This document shows positions 45,061-55,250 of a stretch of 64,000 nucleotides of DNA, piece after piece. Both the position numbers and the translations under genes were made by a program. Every line of letters starts with the position of its first letter. The first letter of the stretch is position 1. Origin of the DNA: Symsagittifera roscoffensis (lineage: Eukaryota; Xenacoelomorpha; Acoela; Convolutidae); assembly GCF_963678635.1 (NCBI RefSeq), contig NC_087071.1, positions 3,032,365 to 3,096,364 of the forward strand. Reading direction: 5' to 3'. A model generated the notes under the pieces. It did no database searches. It was given only the letters and a program-made list of their open reading frames with translations, and was not told the DNA's origin.

Positions 45061-46570
45061 GTTTTCTAATCCAGGTTGTAGTTTGTGTTACTTTTAGTTC
45101 CTCTGTAGGGACACAAATCGACTCAAAATCGAAAAATGTTGGTTATTAAAAAAAATTGTTATCTTCAGAAACTGGAAGATTGATTCAAAAAAAGTTTCTC
45201 GAAGCTCATATTCGTTCTTTGGGTTTATATGTCTTACTCGATCCTTGCATCTCAGAAGTTGTTTGTTAGAACTGTCGGATTTATTGAAGAAAGTGTCACA
45301 ACTAGGACACCGGAAGCACTTGAAGAAAGAATCAATATCATTTGTATGAATGATACGATTGTTAAATCCCGACTATTTAACTGTTTTACCGATTTTTCTA
45401 ATACTTCGGCGAGCTAGTTCTCCTAAATGTTCTCCTTCTTGGACATCGAAATCTTACATAAAGATGTTTCTTTGCACAATTTCCTCGACAACTGGAATGT
45501 CTTCTACTGAAACCCCATGAAAACTTTTAGGATCATAACCAGACTTTGTTATGAATTCTGTAAAGTATCTACAAGTGTGAGAGTCGAGATCAAGGTGTCC
45601 GTTCATGTACCTTGCCATTGCGCGGAAAAGACACAAATGGTATATGTATGGTTCGATGTCTTTATTAGATAAAAGACAGTTCACTTGCGTATGTCGTAGT
45701 AAAGGTTCGGGTAAGACAGAGTCCGGACATCCCATTGGAATGTTTTTGAGCAAAGCAGCAAAAACTGTGTTAGTGGTAATTAACTTGAATAGCCACCTTG
45801 TCTTTTGACGTTCCTTGATATCAATATTTCGAAGAACGAACACCAGATCAATGTTGATTTTGGCGGCAGAATTGAGCTTGTTCAAGACTTCCTCAAGTTT
45901 CTCGTTGAATATTTTAGTATCTAACTTGGACACTTGGAAGTTAAATGCCTTATGTCCACCATTTTTCATCTCCGTACCCACTAGAAAAAGTTGACAAGCA
46001 CTAAGTTCCTCTTTCAGTTTTTCACCATCTTCCCCTTCTTTCTTCTCAATATTGTTAAAGTCCGCTAAAGTATCACTGGGTTTCCGTTGCTTTGCTCCAT
46101 GTTCCTTTCTCCAATTTTGTTGAAGAGAGTAATAACTTGGGAACTCTTGTTCACAAGGAGAACAAACCGTTGAATGCTTTGAACTTGGTTGGGCATGATT
46201 TGTGGCCATTTGATATTTCATTTCTTGTTGATTAAGAATGGAATATTTACAATCAGGACACGAAATAACTCCTTTAGCCCATCTTTTTTGATGTCGAGCT
46301 GCTTGCTGGCCAACTTGCATAATTCCACAATCTTCACACTTGACATTCTCAATTCGGTTAAGGGCAGGTATTATCTAAAAAATTTTGAGACTTTGGAAAT
46401 GTTAAATTTTGAGACTTTGGAAATTCAAAAAGTTAAAGTACCAATTGAATGAAGAACTCATTTTTTTGTGAAATAACGAAATGTAAAATTGGAAATAAAA
46501 TTCAATTGACGGTTTCTGATTGGCAAAAAAAGAATGATTTAAGCCAATAAAGTAAGCGAAAGTATACTAA

Positions 46571-46745
46571 CAAGGACGTCATCGCCCACGCAATTATACT
46601 TTTACGGTAATGACGCCATTCTTTGAATAGAAGTGACATCACCGCCTACGGAAATTTTCTTATATGGTAATGACGTCATTTTATAAATAGAAGTGGCGTC
46701 ACCACCCACACAATTTTCTTTTTTTGGTAAAGACGTCATCGGCCA
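46571..46745. promoter_or_regulatory. 60 bp-period CRE-like repeat, copy 2
   Basis: Three consecutive 60-base units carry boxes of the TGACGTCA type: perfect at 46671-46678, variants at 46575, 46611, 46634, 46694 and 46731. Copy 1 retains more perfect palindromes but one unit fewer. Confidence 0.75.
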
Positions 46746-46756
46746 CTTCTTTCCTT

Positions 46757-46781
46757 CGAACGTTCTAGAAATTTCCAGAAA
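46757..46781. promoter_or_regulatory. Perfect five-pentamer heat-shock element
   Basis: Five contiguous alternating pentamers (nGAAn, nTTCn, nGAAn, nTTCn, nGAAn) fill 46757-46781 without a mismatch, the consensus bound by heat-shock factor in eukaryotes. It lies about 390 bases upstream of the polymerase start position on the minus strand, next to the CRE-like array. In unit 1 the equivalent stretch is deleted between matching AAAATT/CAACC sequences near 29165. Confidence 0.75.
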
Positions 46782-47961
46782 AAATTTCAACCAATCACAA
46801 CTAAACAGTTTCTAGACATAACTTTGGATCAAAAATAATCACATTTGAAAAATGTCATTTAAAAAAAGACATTTAAACTTCCTCGAGTTTCTCTACAAGA
46901 AAAAAGTAAAATTTTCCTTGTGATTTCCTTATTGATGAAATAGTTGTAGATTCTTTTTTTTTCACAATTTTTTGGACGTTGATGTTGTCCAAAATATAGT
47001 TCACCGACCAGGTAAAGGTCTCTTTAGGGAATTTTTTTCAAACACAGAGTTTTGTTTTTGATCCACTTATTGCGTGTCAAAGCTATAAAGTTACTGCTGA
47101 GTTACACCTGACTAGAAAAAAAATTGAGTTTTATAAAAAATTCTTATGATAAAATTTAAAGACTTTTTTTCCCCATCCTATTCCCAAATTTGTCAAAACT
47201 CCTTAGCAAAGTTTTTTATTTTTCCATTTCTTCAAAAATTTTCAAAGTTCAAAATCATGCATGATCAGGTTTGGATTCAGATTTTCAGAGATTTGCCTTA
47301 AAAAATTCATCAACTTTGAGTTATCCTCTGAAATCTACATCAACATCAAAGAAGTTGACTTACTACTCAAACATCAGCTATTTCTCATCAATTAAAAACA
47401 AAAAAATCAATGATTTTTATGAGATGACTTGCAGAGATGCTAGTTTTTTTAATTGTTCTTATTTTGTTACTTATATCGGCAATTTTTCTTACTTTTAGAG
47501 CAAAAAAATCCTTTTGCTCATTTGTTTTTGCAATTGTTTTTGTGTATATTTTTATTTATTTTTAAGATTTTAGTGCTTAAAAGGTACATTTTTGTCTGAT
47601 TGGATTCGACAACCAGAAGAAAAAGGAACATGTTTGTGATTGGAAACGGCAATGTGTATGTGTACCCATAATGGAGCTTTGTTTCCGACTGAACACAACT
47701 TTCGTCCAAGAATTCCATAAAAGGAAGCTAAAATATTTTTGGCCACGACTAAAATCCAATTAAGGAAAACTAATTCTGATTGGTTAAACCCACATATTTG
47801 AGTTGAAGGTACCCCTTTCTCAGCTGTAAATACCTTAATTTCAACTTAACTTCCGTCAACTACCTCACTTTCAACTGTAAATCTTGATTTTACTCTGTAT
47901 CTCTTACTCAATTTATTGCTCAAAATGATCATCGCAGTACAAAACAGCAACCTTATACAAA
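46782..47961. promoter_or_regulatory. Divergent intergenic region of Polinton copy 2
   Basis: Counterpart of 29165-30341. Three GATTGG boxes survive (near 47598, 47638 and 47777). No gene is supported; frames at 47271-47498 and 47518-47759 are not convincing. Confidence 0.45.
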
Positions 47962-48180
47962 ATGGCTGCTCAAAATTCAGCTGATTTCCCTATTTTTCGA
48001 GGACATGCAAGACAACGTGGAAGAGGTTTTGGAGCTCTTGCACAAGCTCTTGGGAGAACTGCAATCTCCTTTTTTTAAAAAAATTGTAGTCCCAGCTGCG
48101 AAAAAAAATGGAGAATATTTGTTTCAAATTGCTGCTCCAGAAGTTGTCAGTGGACGTAAAAAACTCAAAACATTGCAAAA
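47962..48180 (+). pseudogene. Polinton small basic Gly/Arg-rich protein, copy 2
   Basis: An ATG at 47962 opens a 38-codon frame starting MAAQNSADFP and containing RGHARQRGRGFGALAQALG, ending at TAA 48076-48078 directly after a T run that probably marks a one-base frameshift. The downstream part (IVVPAAKKN, IAAPEV, SGRKKLK) follows in another frame. Arg/Gly-rich small proteins of this kind occur beside the protease in Polintons; a DNA-condensing or minor capsid role is inferred. The ATG is preserved here but not in copy 1. Confidence 0.65.
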
Positions 48181-48183
48181 TAT

Positions 48184-48494
48184 GTGGGAACAAAAACAGT
48201 TCGGATTAATTTTTCACTCCTGCAAATTATTGAAAAATTTTCTGAACTCAGGTTCAAGTACGTGGGATTTTTCCCCTCTGATAAATTACCCCAACTAGCA
48301 AAATACTCTTTTGCAATTATCAATTCAGCTCCAAGAAACGATAGAGTGGAACACTGGATCATCATAGCTCGGTTGGGAACTACTTTGTTGATTCGTTGGG
48401 TCAAAAAAGAACTACTTATTTTTTTCTAACAAAAAAGTGTTGGCAAATGGTTACTAGAAAACTACAAAAAATTGATAATTTGTGTGGATTTTAA
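48184..48494 (+). pseudogene. Adenovirus-type cysteine protease remnant of Polinton, copy 2
   Basis: The frame opening at GTG 48184 contains FFPSDKLPQLAKY and VEHWIII, with the catalytic His but Gly before Glu changed to Val. As in copy 1, a frameshift precedes YFVDSLG. The cysteine segment reads DNLCGF (TGT, 48483-48485) but is followed at once by TAA (48492-48494), so the C-terminal part is lost. Catalytically dead as it stands. Confidence 0.75.
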
Positions 48495-48652
48495 GCAATT
48501 TATTCAGCATTTCTTCTTTTTAATTTCTACGAGAGAAACTTGAACAATATTCATGATGTGCATGTTTTGAATTTTTGTGTGAATGTGTAGCTTTTTATTT
48601 GTAAGTGTAAATTATGGTAGTAAATTTATTATACGATGCAGTGATTGATATA

Positions 48653-48906
48653 CTTTTGTGCGCTCAATCTCCGTAAACTGAATAAAACGGCTCGGAAAAT
48701 GATGTTTAACTCGTATTCTTGGCAATACAGACAATAAGCTTCACTAATTTATAAATAAGCCAAAAACTCACATAACTCATGTTCATAATTTCAACCAATA
48801 ATAAGCATCAATAAACAAATTGGCGCAAGCTAGCCACAAGAACCGGTCTGTAATGTCCATGAGACGAATTGTTTTTTTGGAGGTCAGCCTTAATCAAGGC
48901 TGAACC
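48653..48906. other. Strongly conserved non-coding block with hairpin, copy 2
   Basis: Counterpart of 31073-31327, with the AGCCTT/AAGGCT hairpin at 48882-48906. Confidence 0.5.
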
Positions 48907-49069
48907 GAATTAGAACCAAAAAACAGTTAAAATAGGATGTAACCCCGGTTTTTAGTATACTTATACAACTTATACTTATACGTATACTCGGCCAACTGTG
49001 CTTGTATTTATATGCATTTATACTCTGTTTTATATGCATCTATACTCTACTTTTGCGTTGCATCAATTT

Positions 49070-49296
49070 TCTTTGTCATTTATATTTTTTCTCTCAAAAA
49101 GATGACTTTTTTCGAAGTTTCAGTAGGTTTAAGCCTTTTTTCAAGTAGATGTTTCAAAAAAATAAGATTATCTAATAAATTAGTTAATAGGTCGAATACC
49201 AACTTTATCGTGTTTTGAATTTTTTTTTGAAAAAATTTTGATAAAAACTTCTCAATTTTTTGCCCAAAAACTTTTACCATTGATTTACCATGTAAC
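49070..49296 (-). repeat. Polinton right terminal inverted repeat, copy 2
   Basis: The fullest copy of the right terminus; in reverse complement it aligns along its whole length with 24546-24790 and 42570-42810. Confidence 0.82.
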
Positions 49297-50522
49297 GAAA
49301 AACTAATTAAAAAACCTTCATTCCACAAACCACACGTAATTAAATCATGATATTCAACAATTAGATAACGCGCGCCGAAATTTTTGCGAAAAAACTAGAC
49401 ATTTCTATACAAAATCCAGAGAAATTCGCTTTTCTTACCGTTATCTTACCATCACACTGAACCTTACCATTGGTAATCCATGTCCTAATACCGTGTTCCT
49501 AATACCTCTATATCCAATGTTAAAGCACAGCTGGTAGACTGGAAGCTCTATTTCCTATCTTAAAACATGGGGATCTAAAATATTCTTTTTCTAATTTTGT
49601 AGTTTCCCATAAAACTGACGATCAGACATTTGATCTGCTAGTTTTTTTGTACTCTGAGCCAAAAATTTGGTTCAGCCTTTGCCAGTTGAAGTTGGACAAT
49701 CACAAACTCAATTTCTGCTGTTGTCATAGTTTTGATTTTCAGCGAAACCAATGTGACTCACAAAGTTAAGGTTCGAGAGATAATTTTTAATATATGGGTC
49801 TCTTCTAGTCAGGCTTATATACCATCCATTTGCATACTCGTTTTAGGGCCGATTCTAAGAGTTGCATAGTTGTAATTTTTGGAGGCAGCCATTGATGAAT
49901 AAACTAAACCTCTAGATCAAATCTAACTTTTGTACAAATTGAGTTTGAAACGGATCGAAATTTTAGGATAGAGTTTCGTTTTATTATTAAAATGCCTGGA
50001 TGGCTTCGCGCATTTGAGAAAAATGAAAACAGATCGGTCATAATGGATTTTCGTGGTCTAAAGTGTTGTAAATATAATCGATTCCCATGTTACGTTCAGA
50101 CAACAAAATTGGACTAAAAATGGATTTAAATCCATTTTCTCTCGCTAAAAACAAAATACGTTATAACTTATTGGGGATCCTTTATAATGGATTTGATAAT
50201 AAGTAGGAAATCACATTAAAATGGATTTTTTTCCACTTTTTTTGGTTAGCGCCTCGAGCAAAACTTTGCAAGAATTTTAAGTTTTAAAACGTAGAAAAAA
50301 ACTTTATAAGCGTTGAAGTTCGCATCTCAAAAAAGTGGAAAAAAAATCGATTATAATTTAGTTTCTTTGTCACAAAAATGAAAAAAAAATTGATTATCAT
50401 GGATGAAAAATGAACTTTGTTGATCGAAAAATAATCAAATTATAATCAAATTTTAGTTTTTTAATCATAATAATCGTTTTTTTTTTTCACTTTTGTTGAC
50501 GCTGACAGGAAACTCTACTGAC
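49297..50522. other. Non-coding segment with ATAATCGATT words (unit 2)
   Basis: Counterpart of 31714-33165, lacking the C-tract area. The GACGATCAGACATTTGATC block is at 49617-49640 and palindromic ATAATCGATT/ATAATGGATT words cluster at 50040-50480. No gene is seen. Confidence 0.55.
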
Positions 50523-52040
50523 TGTTTTGAAAAATTTTAGTTCAAGCAGAAATGAATAATCTGCTTTCATGGCAATTTTCATAAGATTGTCAATTTTCAC
50601 AAACCTTTTCATACAATTTAATCTATTTTACGTCAATTCTTACAAAGAACTGAAAATTCCTGTTTTGGACAGATCTCAGGGAATGGGGTTTTTTGATGGA
50701 TCTGTTTCAAAAGCCTATAGTCCAAATCTTCAAGACTTTTGGGCGGTTTTTTTTTGGAAAAACCGATCAAAAAAAGTTCAACTTCTGCGCGGTTTTTGAG
50801 TGTTTTTTTTTATATACTGCCAAAAACCGCTCAAATCGCTCATTTTAAAGCAGGATTTTGAGCGCAATTGTCTATAAAAACCGCTGAAACGGCTCAAATC
50901 TTGCTTCAAATTGAATGAAAAAACTCGACTCGAAAATTACTCTCAGCAAAATCAAATGTATAAGCTCTGAAAATCAAAGAAATTGTACTTTACAGGAATG
51001 GATGTAAGTAAATATATCGCTTATTTTTTGATTCATTGGCTCTCTTTTTATTTCATTTGAAAAAAAGCTTCAACTATAATGTTAGTTTTATGTAATTTTT
51101 TTTTGCATAACTACTTCTTTAAACTGCTACAACTTACAACTCCTCTAATGATTGCAATTCAATTTTTTGATTGTTCAATTTTGAACTCAAATTTTCAATG
51201 AAATCATCATCTCCTTACAAAACATTGATAAGCAAAGAATTTGCATGACGAACACTGCATAGATCTTTTTTTTAAAAAAGTACAATTTTTTGGGCCAATA
51301 AGTGCAAGAAATCCACCTTTTCTTGGCATGTTGAACAAAAATACTAGCCGCCCAGGTTGACGTCTATAGAAACTTATCATACATACAGTTTCATATATGA
51401 GGTCTATTGAAAAAAAGACTCTCATACAAAATTCAAACCAAATTTCAAAAGTGTGTTAAAAATTTCTCTGAACAATTTTGGTCTATTTGATTTTTATAAA
51501 GCTTTATAGTCATAAAAAAACAAACAATTCAAATTTTTCGATGAAAACAACTGATTTAAGATTTTTCATGTGTGAAAATGATAAGATAAAAATTTGTCAT
51601 AGAGAAAACAAAGTTTTCAAAAACTACCAAAAAACGTGTCTGAGTAACTTTAAATATATTTAACGTAATATGTCTCAGATAAAGGCCATTTTGAAAATCG
51701 AAAACAAAATTTGGTAGGAAGAAATGCTTATAAAAAATGTTTTTTCATTTTCAATTTGAATGACATGCAATTTTTTTTGATAAACAAAAACACAAACTTG
51801 AAGTAAAAAAAAATTAATCCCTTAGTTGGTTGCAAACTTGCTTCTATGCTCAAATATAAAATCTTGACTTTTAAGTTTCTAACGTAGCCCAGGATGAGTT
51901 TTTCACCCAAAAAAAAAAACAAAAAAAATCACAAAAAATGTTTTTTTTTTGGAAAAAAAACTTATGATTTTTTTTGTTTCATTTGCTAAGATTGAAAAAA
52001 TAACTGTAAAAAAAACAAGTGTTTTTTTCAACCACCAAAA
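50523..52040. repeat. R2 repeat, copy c (unit 2, left-truncated)
   Basis: Homologous to 34065-35562 and 2210-3712. The left 560 bases of R2 are missing through the unit 2 deletion. CCGCTCAAA-type boxes lie at 50760-50900. Confidence 0.85.
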
Positions 52041-52204
52041 AAAATCCCTTTTTTATTTCGTAGTTTCCCTTAGAACTGACAATCAGATATTTGAGCTGCT
52101 AGTTTTTTTGAAGACACATCATTGCCGAATGCAGACAAAAACAGCAAAACAATCAAATTAAACCGCAAAAGTACAGAGAACCAAACAAATAATTTCACCA
52201 ATAA

Positions 52205-52822
52205 ATGAAAAAAGATAAAAATTTAGCTAACAAAAACATCCACAGCAATAATAGTTCTGGAAAATCATTTCCAAACAATTCAAATTTTTCTAAAAATCAA
52301 TCACCTTATAATTCAACCTACAGAGGACGATCACCAAACCAAAGAAACCATCACCAAATTCACTTAATTTCTCACAAAACAGATATAGTCGATCAAATAG
52401 TCGAAATAATCACTATAGAAACAACTATTCAAGATCGAATTCAAGCCGACCATAATTTCCGTTTGAAACCAGTTCCCATTTAAACTCTAGGAATAGACAC
52501 TGCTGCAATGATCGATCTAGAAAGTCTTCATATAACAGAAAAAGAAACTATTCTAACAATAGAAATAGAATTTTTTCAAATTGATCGAAACCAAAGATAT
52601 CAAAACAATAGATCACGTGATTATTCTGACAACAGATCATTTTATCAAAGATCAAGTTACAACAATTCTCAAAATAGATCACGCGATAATTCACAATATA
52701 GAAGTTCGAACTATAACAATAGACAAAGAAACTACTTCCAATCACCACATAGAGTAATACACGTTATCCAGATTCTCAACACAAATATAGAAGCAATATA
52801 TCGAAACATCAAAGACAAATAA
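52205..52822 (+). pseudogene. Gag-like Asn/Ser/Arg-rich protein of retroelement 1 (unit 2)
   Basis: Counterpart of 35732-36330. The first frame (52205-52483) is disrupted after about 55 codons by an insertion of CATCACCAAATTC-type sequence that shifts frame; the second (52508-52822) carries RNQRYQNNRSRDYSDNRSF and continues to a TAA. The stop found in unit 1 after NNRSF is absent. Confidence 0.6.
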
Positions 52823-52894
52823 ATCAAGTACAAACAACTGATGAAGTCAACTGATGAAGTCAAATGAAGTCAATTGATGAAGTCTATTGACCCC

Positions 52895-53300
52895 CTGGTA
52901 TTGATAACTTAGAAAGTACAGAATTTTTTTTAAATCACATCAATTGCGAATCCACAGACAGTGAAAGCGACACAGAAAATGCAATTTCAATTTATATGAT
53001 ACATGTTGAAAATGACTACGAACCTTTTATAAACGAACAACCAATACATTCCCATATCTTTGAAAACCATGAACACTTTCTCTTAAATTATCACACAAGA
53101 ATGATAAACAACAAAAAAACAATTGAATAAATAATAGACGAGATAACAGTAGAAAAATCTGTAGAAACTTCAAGTACAAATCACATCTACCACAACGTAC
53201 CAAAGGAACCACTTAGATTAAAAGAATTTTAATATGGATATTTTAATAGATTCTGGAGCAGAATCAAATATTATCAAAGTTCCCCTCGGAATGAAATGAA
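52895..53300 (+). pseudogene. Aspartic protease remnant of retroelement 1 (unit 2)
   Basis: NMDILIDSGAESNIIKVP (53231-53284) has an intact D-S-G-A active site with Asp at 53249-53251, unlike unit 1. The preceding sequence has stops (for example TAA near 53126) and frame breaks, and a TGA follows a few codons later, so the enzyme as a whole is broken. Confidence 0.8.
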
Positions 53301-53624
53301 AATTTGACATCCAAAACTAATACCCTTAAAAACAGGCAGCAGCCTAGCAACAGCACAAGGCTCAACTTAACAAACTACAGAAAAAACCAACTTTTTCTTG
53401 TTCCCAATAGAACAATGGAACGAAACAAACTCTTGAACAAACTGTTTAAGCAGACCTTCCATATAACAGATTTGTAACATAATATCATTGAAATTCCATT
53501 CATTACAAAATATATATAAATACACAAGAATGAACAGCACAGCTTTAATATTCTTCCAACGAACGAACAAACCACCACCATTTTTCTCAAAATTTTACCC
53601 ATTATACAATAAGCACGAAATTAT

Positions 53625-54193
53625 CTGAAACCACTATCAGGTTATGTTTATGATTTCTCAATGAAACAAGTTCACCACTATGATAGAAATCAAAACAAAC
53701 AACATCTCTATATGTGTGACCTTGAATTCAGACTAATTCATGAATTTTTTCGCGGAACAATTTCATTTATTAAGTACATGAAAAACTCAGACTCAGACAT
53801 CATTTCCTTGTATGTCTATAATAATTCACCGTTATTGTGAAACCATATATAACAAAAACCATATTTATTGTATGTCTATAGTAAAAACCGTTATTGGACT
53901 CGTAGGTTATTGTGAAACCAACACGAAAACTTCTCCCAATTTCTACCAAGGAAATAGTGTATAGAGTAAATAATATACTACAACTACTAGATATATGTCA
54001 ATCAACAAATATTGACGAAGAATTATCAAGAAATGATATAATAAGCAATGAAAAACGAAACACAGACTATTTCACAAAAACACCTTATTTCAAACCATCA
54101 TTTCAAATATTAAAAAATATAGAAGAAAAACAAAATTTTTTTTCAAACAATGTTCAATTTTCAACACTCTCAGATAACACAAATAGAAGTTGA
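53625..54193 (+). pseudogene. Pol linker region of retroelement 1 (unit 2), unrecognised
   Basis: Counterpart of 37150-37700. The segment with LYMCDLEFRLIHEFF is unchanged; a TGA precedes LKPLSGYVY. The second frame runs 53912-54193. No domain is recognised. Confidence 0.5.
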
Positions 54194-54998
54194 AGGAGTA
54201 GCCGATTTAGTATTAAAATAGCCAAAACTTTACGCATCTAAATTTGACATTGGAAATGAAAATTTACCACTACACCTACCTTTGAAACCTGATGCAGTTT
54301 TCAAAAAACGAAGAGCAAGTAAAGTACAAATTCACTTAGGCGACAAAGTTAACAGACCATTAGACATATTAAAACAAAATGAAATCATTTCTCCATTAAA
54401 TAAAGAAGAACAGCCAAAAAAAAACACATTCATAAACCCCGTTATTATACTGGCAAAAGGAGAATCATTAAAAATAGTTCTAGATGCTAGATATCTCAAT
54501 TCACTTAACGATGAATCTAAATGTAATTGACCTATTAAACCAATTCAAGTCATTTACGGAAAAATTAACGGTATATAATCCACAACAGCAAACATGAATA
54601 GTGCGTTTAATCTAAAGCCGTTAGCGGAACAACCACGACGATTAACCGAGTTTGTTATCGGAACTCAACAGTATGAAATCAATAGATTATTCTATGGCAT
54701 CTCCATAGGACCAGTAGCATTCTCAGCATTTATGAGTAAAATTTTCCGACCACTCATACTCAAGAAAAACGCAATCACAAATTTAGACGATATTTTTATG
54801 CAATCACAAACCAAGGACGAAATGTTGACAGTTTTAGAAAAATATCATCCGATGTTACTACACAGAAACATGAAAGCAGCACCAGATAAATCACATTTTT
54901 TTCCAACCCGGGTGAAGTTTGTGCCAGTCGGTCATTTTTGGAAGTTTGACCTTGAGCAATACGAACAACGTGATTTTGGGGTGAAATGGAATTTTTGA
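54190..54998 (+). pseudogene. Most complete reverse transcriptase of retroelement 1 (third copy)
   Basis: Frames 54282-54530 and 54594-54998 together cover the N-terminal and palm parts: PLDILKQNEIISPLNKEEQP, VIILAKGESLKIVLDARYL, RLFYGISIGPVAFSAFMSKI and DKSHFFPTRVKF. Between them are a TGA after DESKCN and a TAA near 54577. The motif A aspartate is Asn (54591-54593), as in the first copy. The YxDD motif reads NLDD, Tyr having become Asn, whereas the first copy keeps YLDD. Homology with the other units stops near 54985. No RNase H or integrase follows. Confidence 0.9.
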
Positions 54999-55250
54999 AA
55001 AATTCGACTTTAGCATGTCTTGCTCAACTTTCTCGCGACGACTGAAAATCTTAGAAAGAAAAAATCAGAACAACCGAATTACAATCGCGGGAAAGTGATC
55101 AAAAAAACAGCGCGTATTGCTATTAGCAATTTCCAGATATATGATCATACTAGAGTAGAGCTGTCCTATCCTGAAATAGAAGGCAGAACAAATGTGAACC
55201 GAAAAGATACCAATTAGAAGTGAACCTTTGGTGGAAAGGTGGACCGCCGA
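54999..55250 (+). other. Unrecognised 65-codon frame at the GC transition
   Basis: A frame at 55020-55217 encodes a basic peptide with ELSYPEIEGRTNVNRKDTN. It may be the 3' end of a pol gene of the second retroelement family lying upstream of its LTR, but no domain is recognisable. Confidence 0.3.

Larger units (their letters stand above)
42913..46371 (-). pseudogene. polB: Polinton protein-primed DNA polymerase B, copy 2
   Basis: The stop (TAA, 42913-42915) matches copy 1; the start codon equivalent is ATA (46369-46371), so ATG is lost, and the first later Met is at 46320. A 288-codon frame (45454-46320) runs through the zinc-finger region and the CLFRAMARYMNGH block that is interrupted in copy 1, but has an in-frame loss of about 44 codons near 45817 and ends where Tyr became TAA. 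About 560 bases including motif A are deleted, joined near 44130 within short GGTCGACCAGTCA-type repeats. Motif B is intact and motif C reads DKDS (43411-43419), as in copy 1. Local repeats have expanded at 44800-45060. Inactive. Confidence 0.92.
42570..49296. mobile_element. Polinton/Maverick deletion derivative, copy 2
   Basis: Same arrangement as copy 1: terminal inverted repeats, minus-strand polB, divergent plus-strand basic protein and cysteine protease. It is about 6.7 kb. It retains the basic-protein ATG, the CRE-like array in longer form and a heat-shock element lost from copy 1, but has lost polymerase motif A and the polymerase start codon. Confidence 0.85.
38034..54985. repeat. 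Tandem unit 2 (~16.8 kb) and start of unit 3
   Basis: The second unit runs from 38034 to 54818, and the third begins in the same reverse transcriptase at 54541-54985 before homology stops. Compared with unit 1 it has a 430-base gain at 38508-38940, a loss of about 560 bases inside polB (joined near 44130), in-frame loss of about 130 bases near 45817, local repeat expansions at 44800-45060, and a loss of about 900 bases joined near 50522. Confidence 0.93.
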
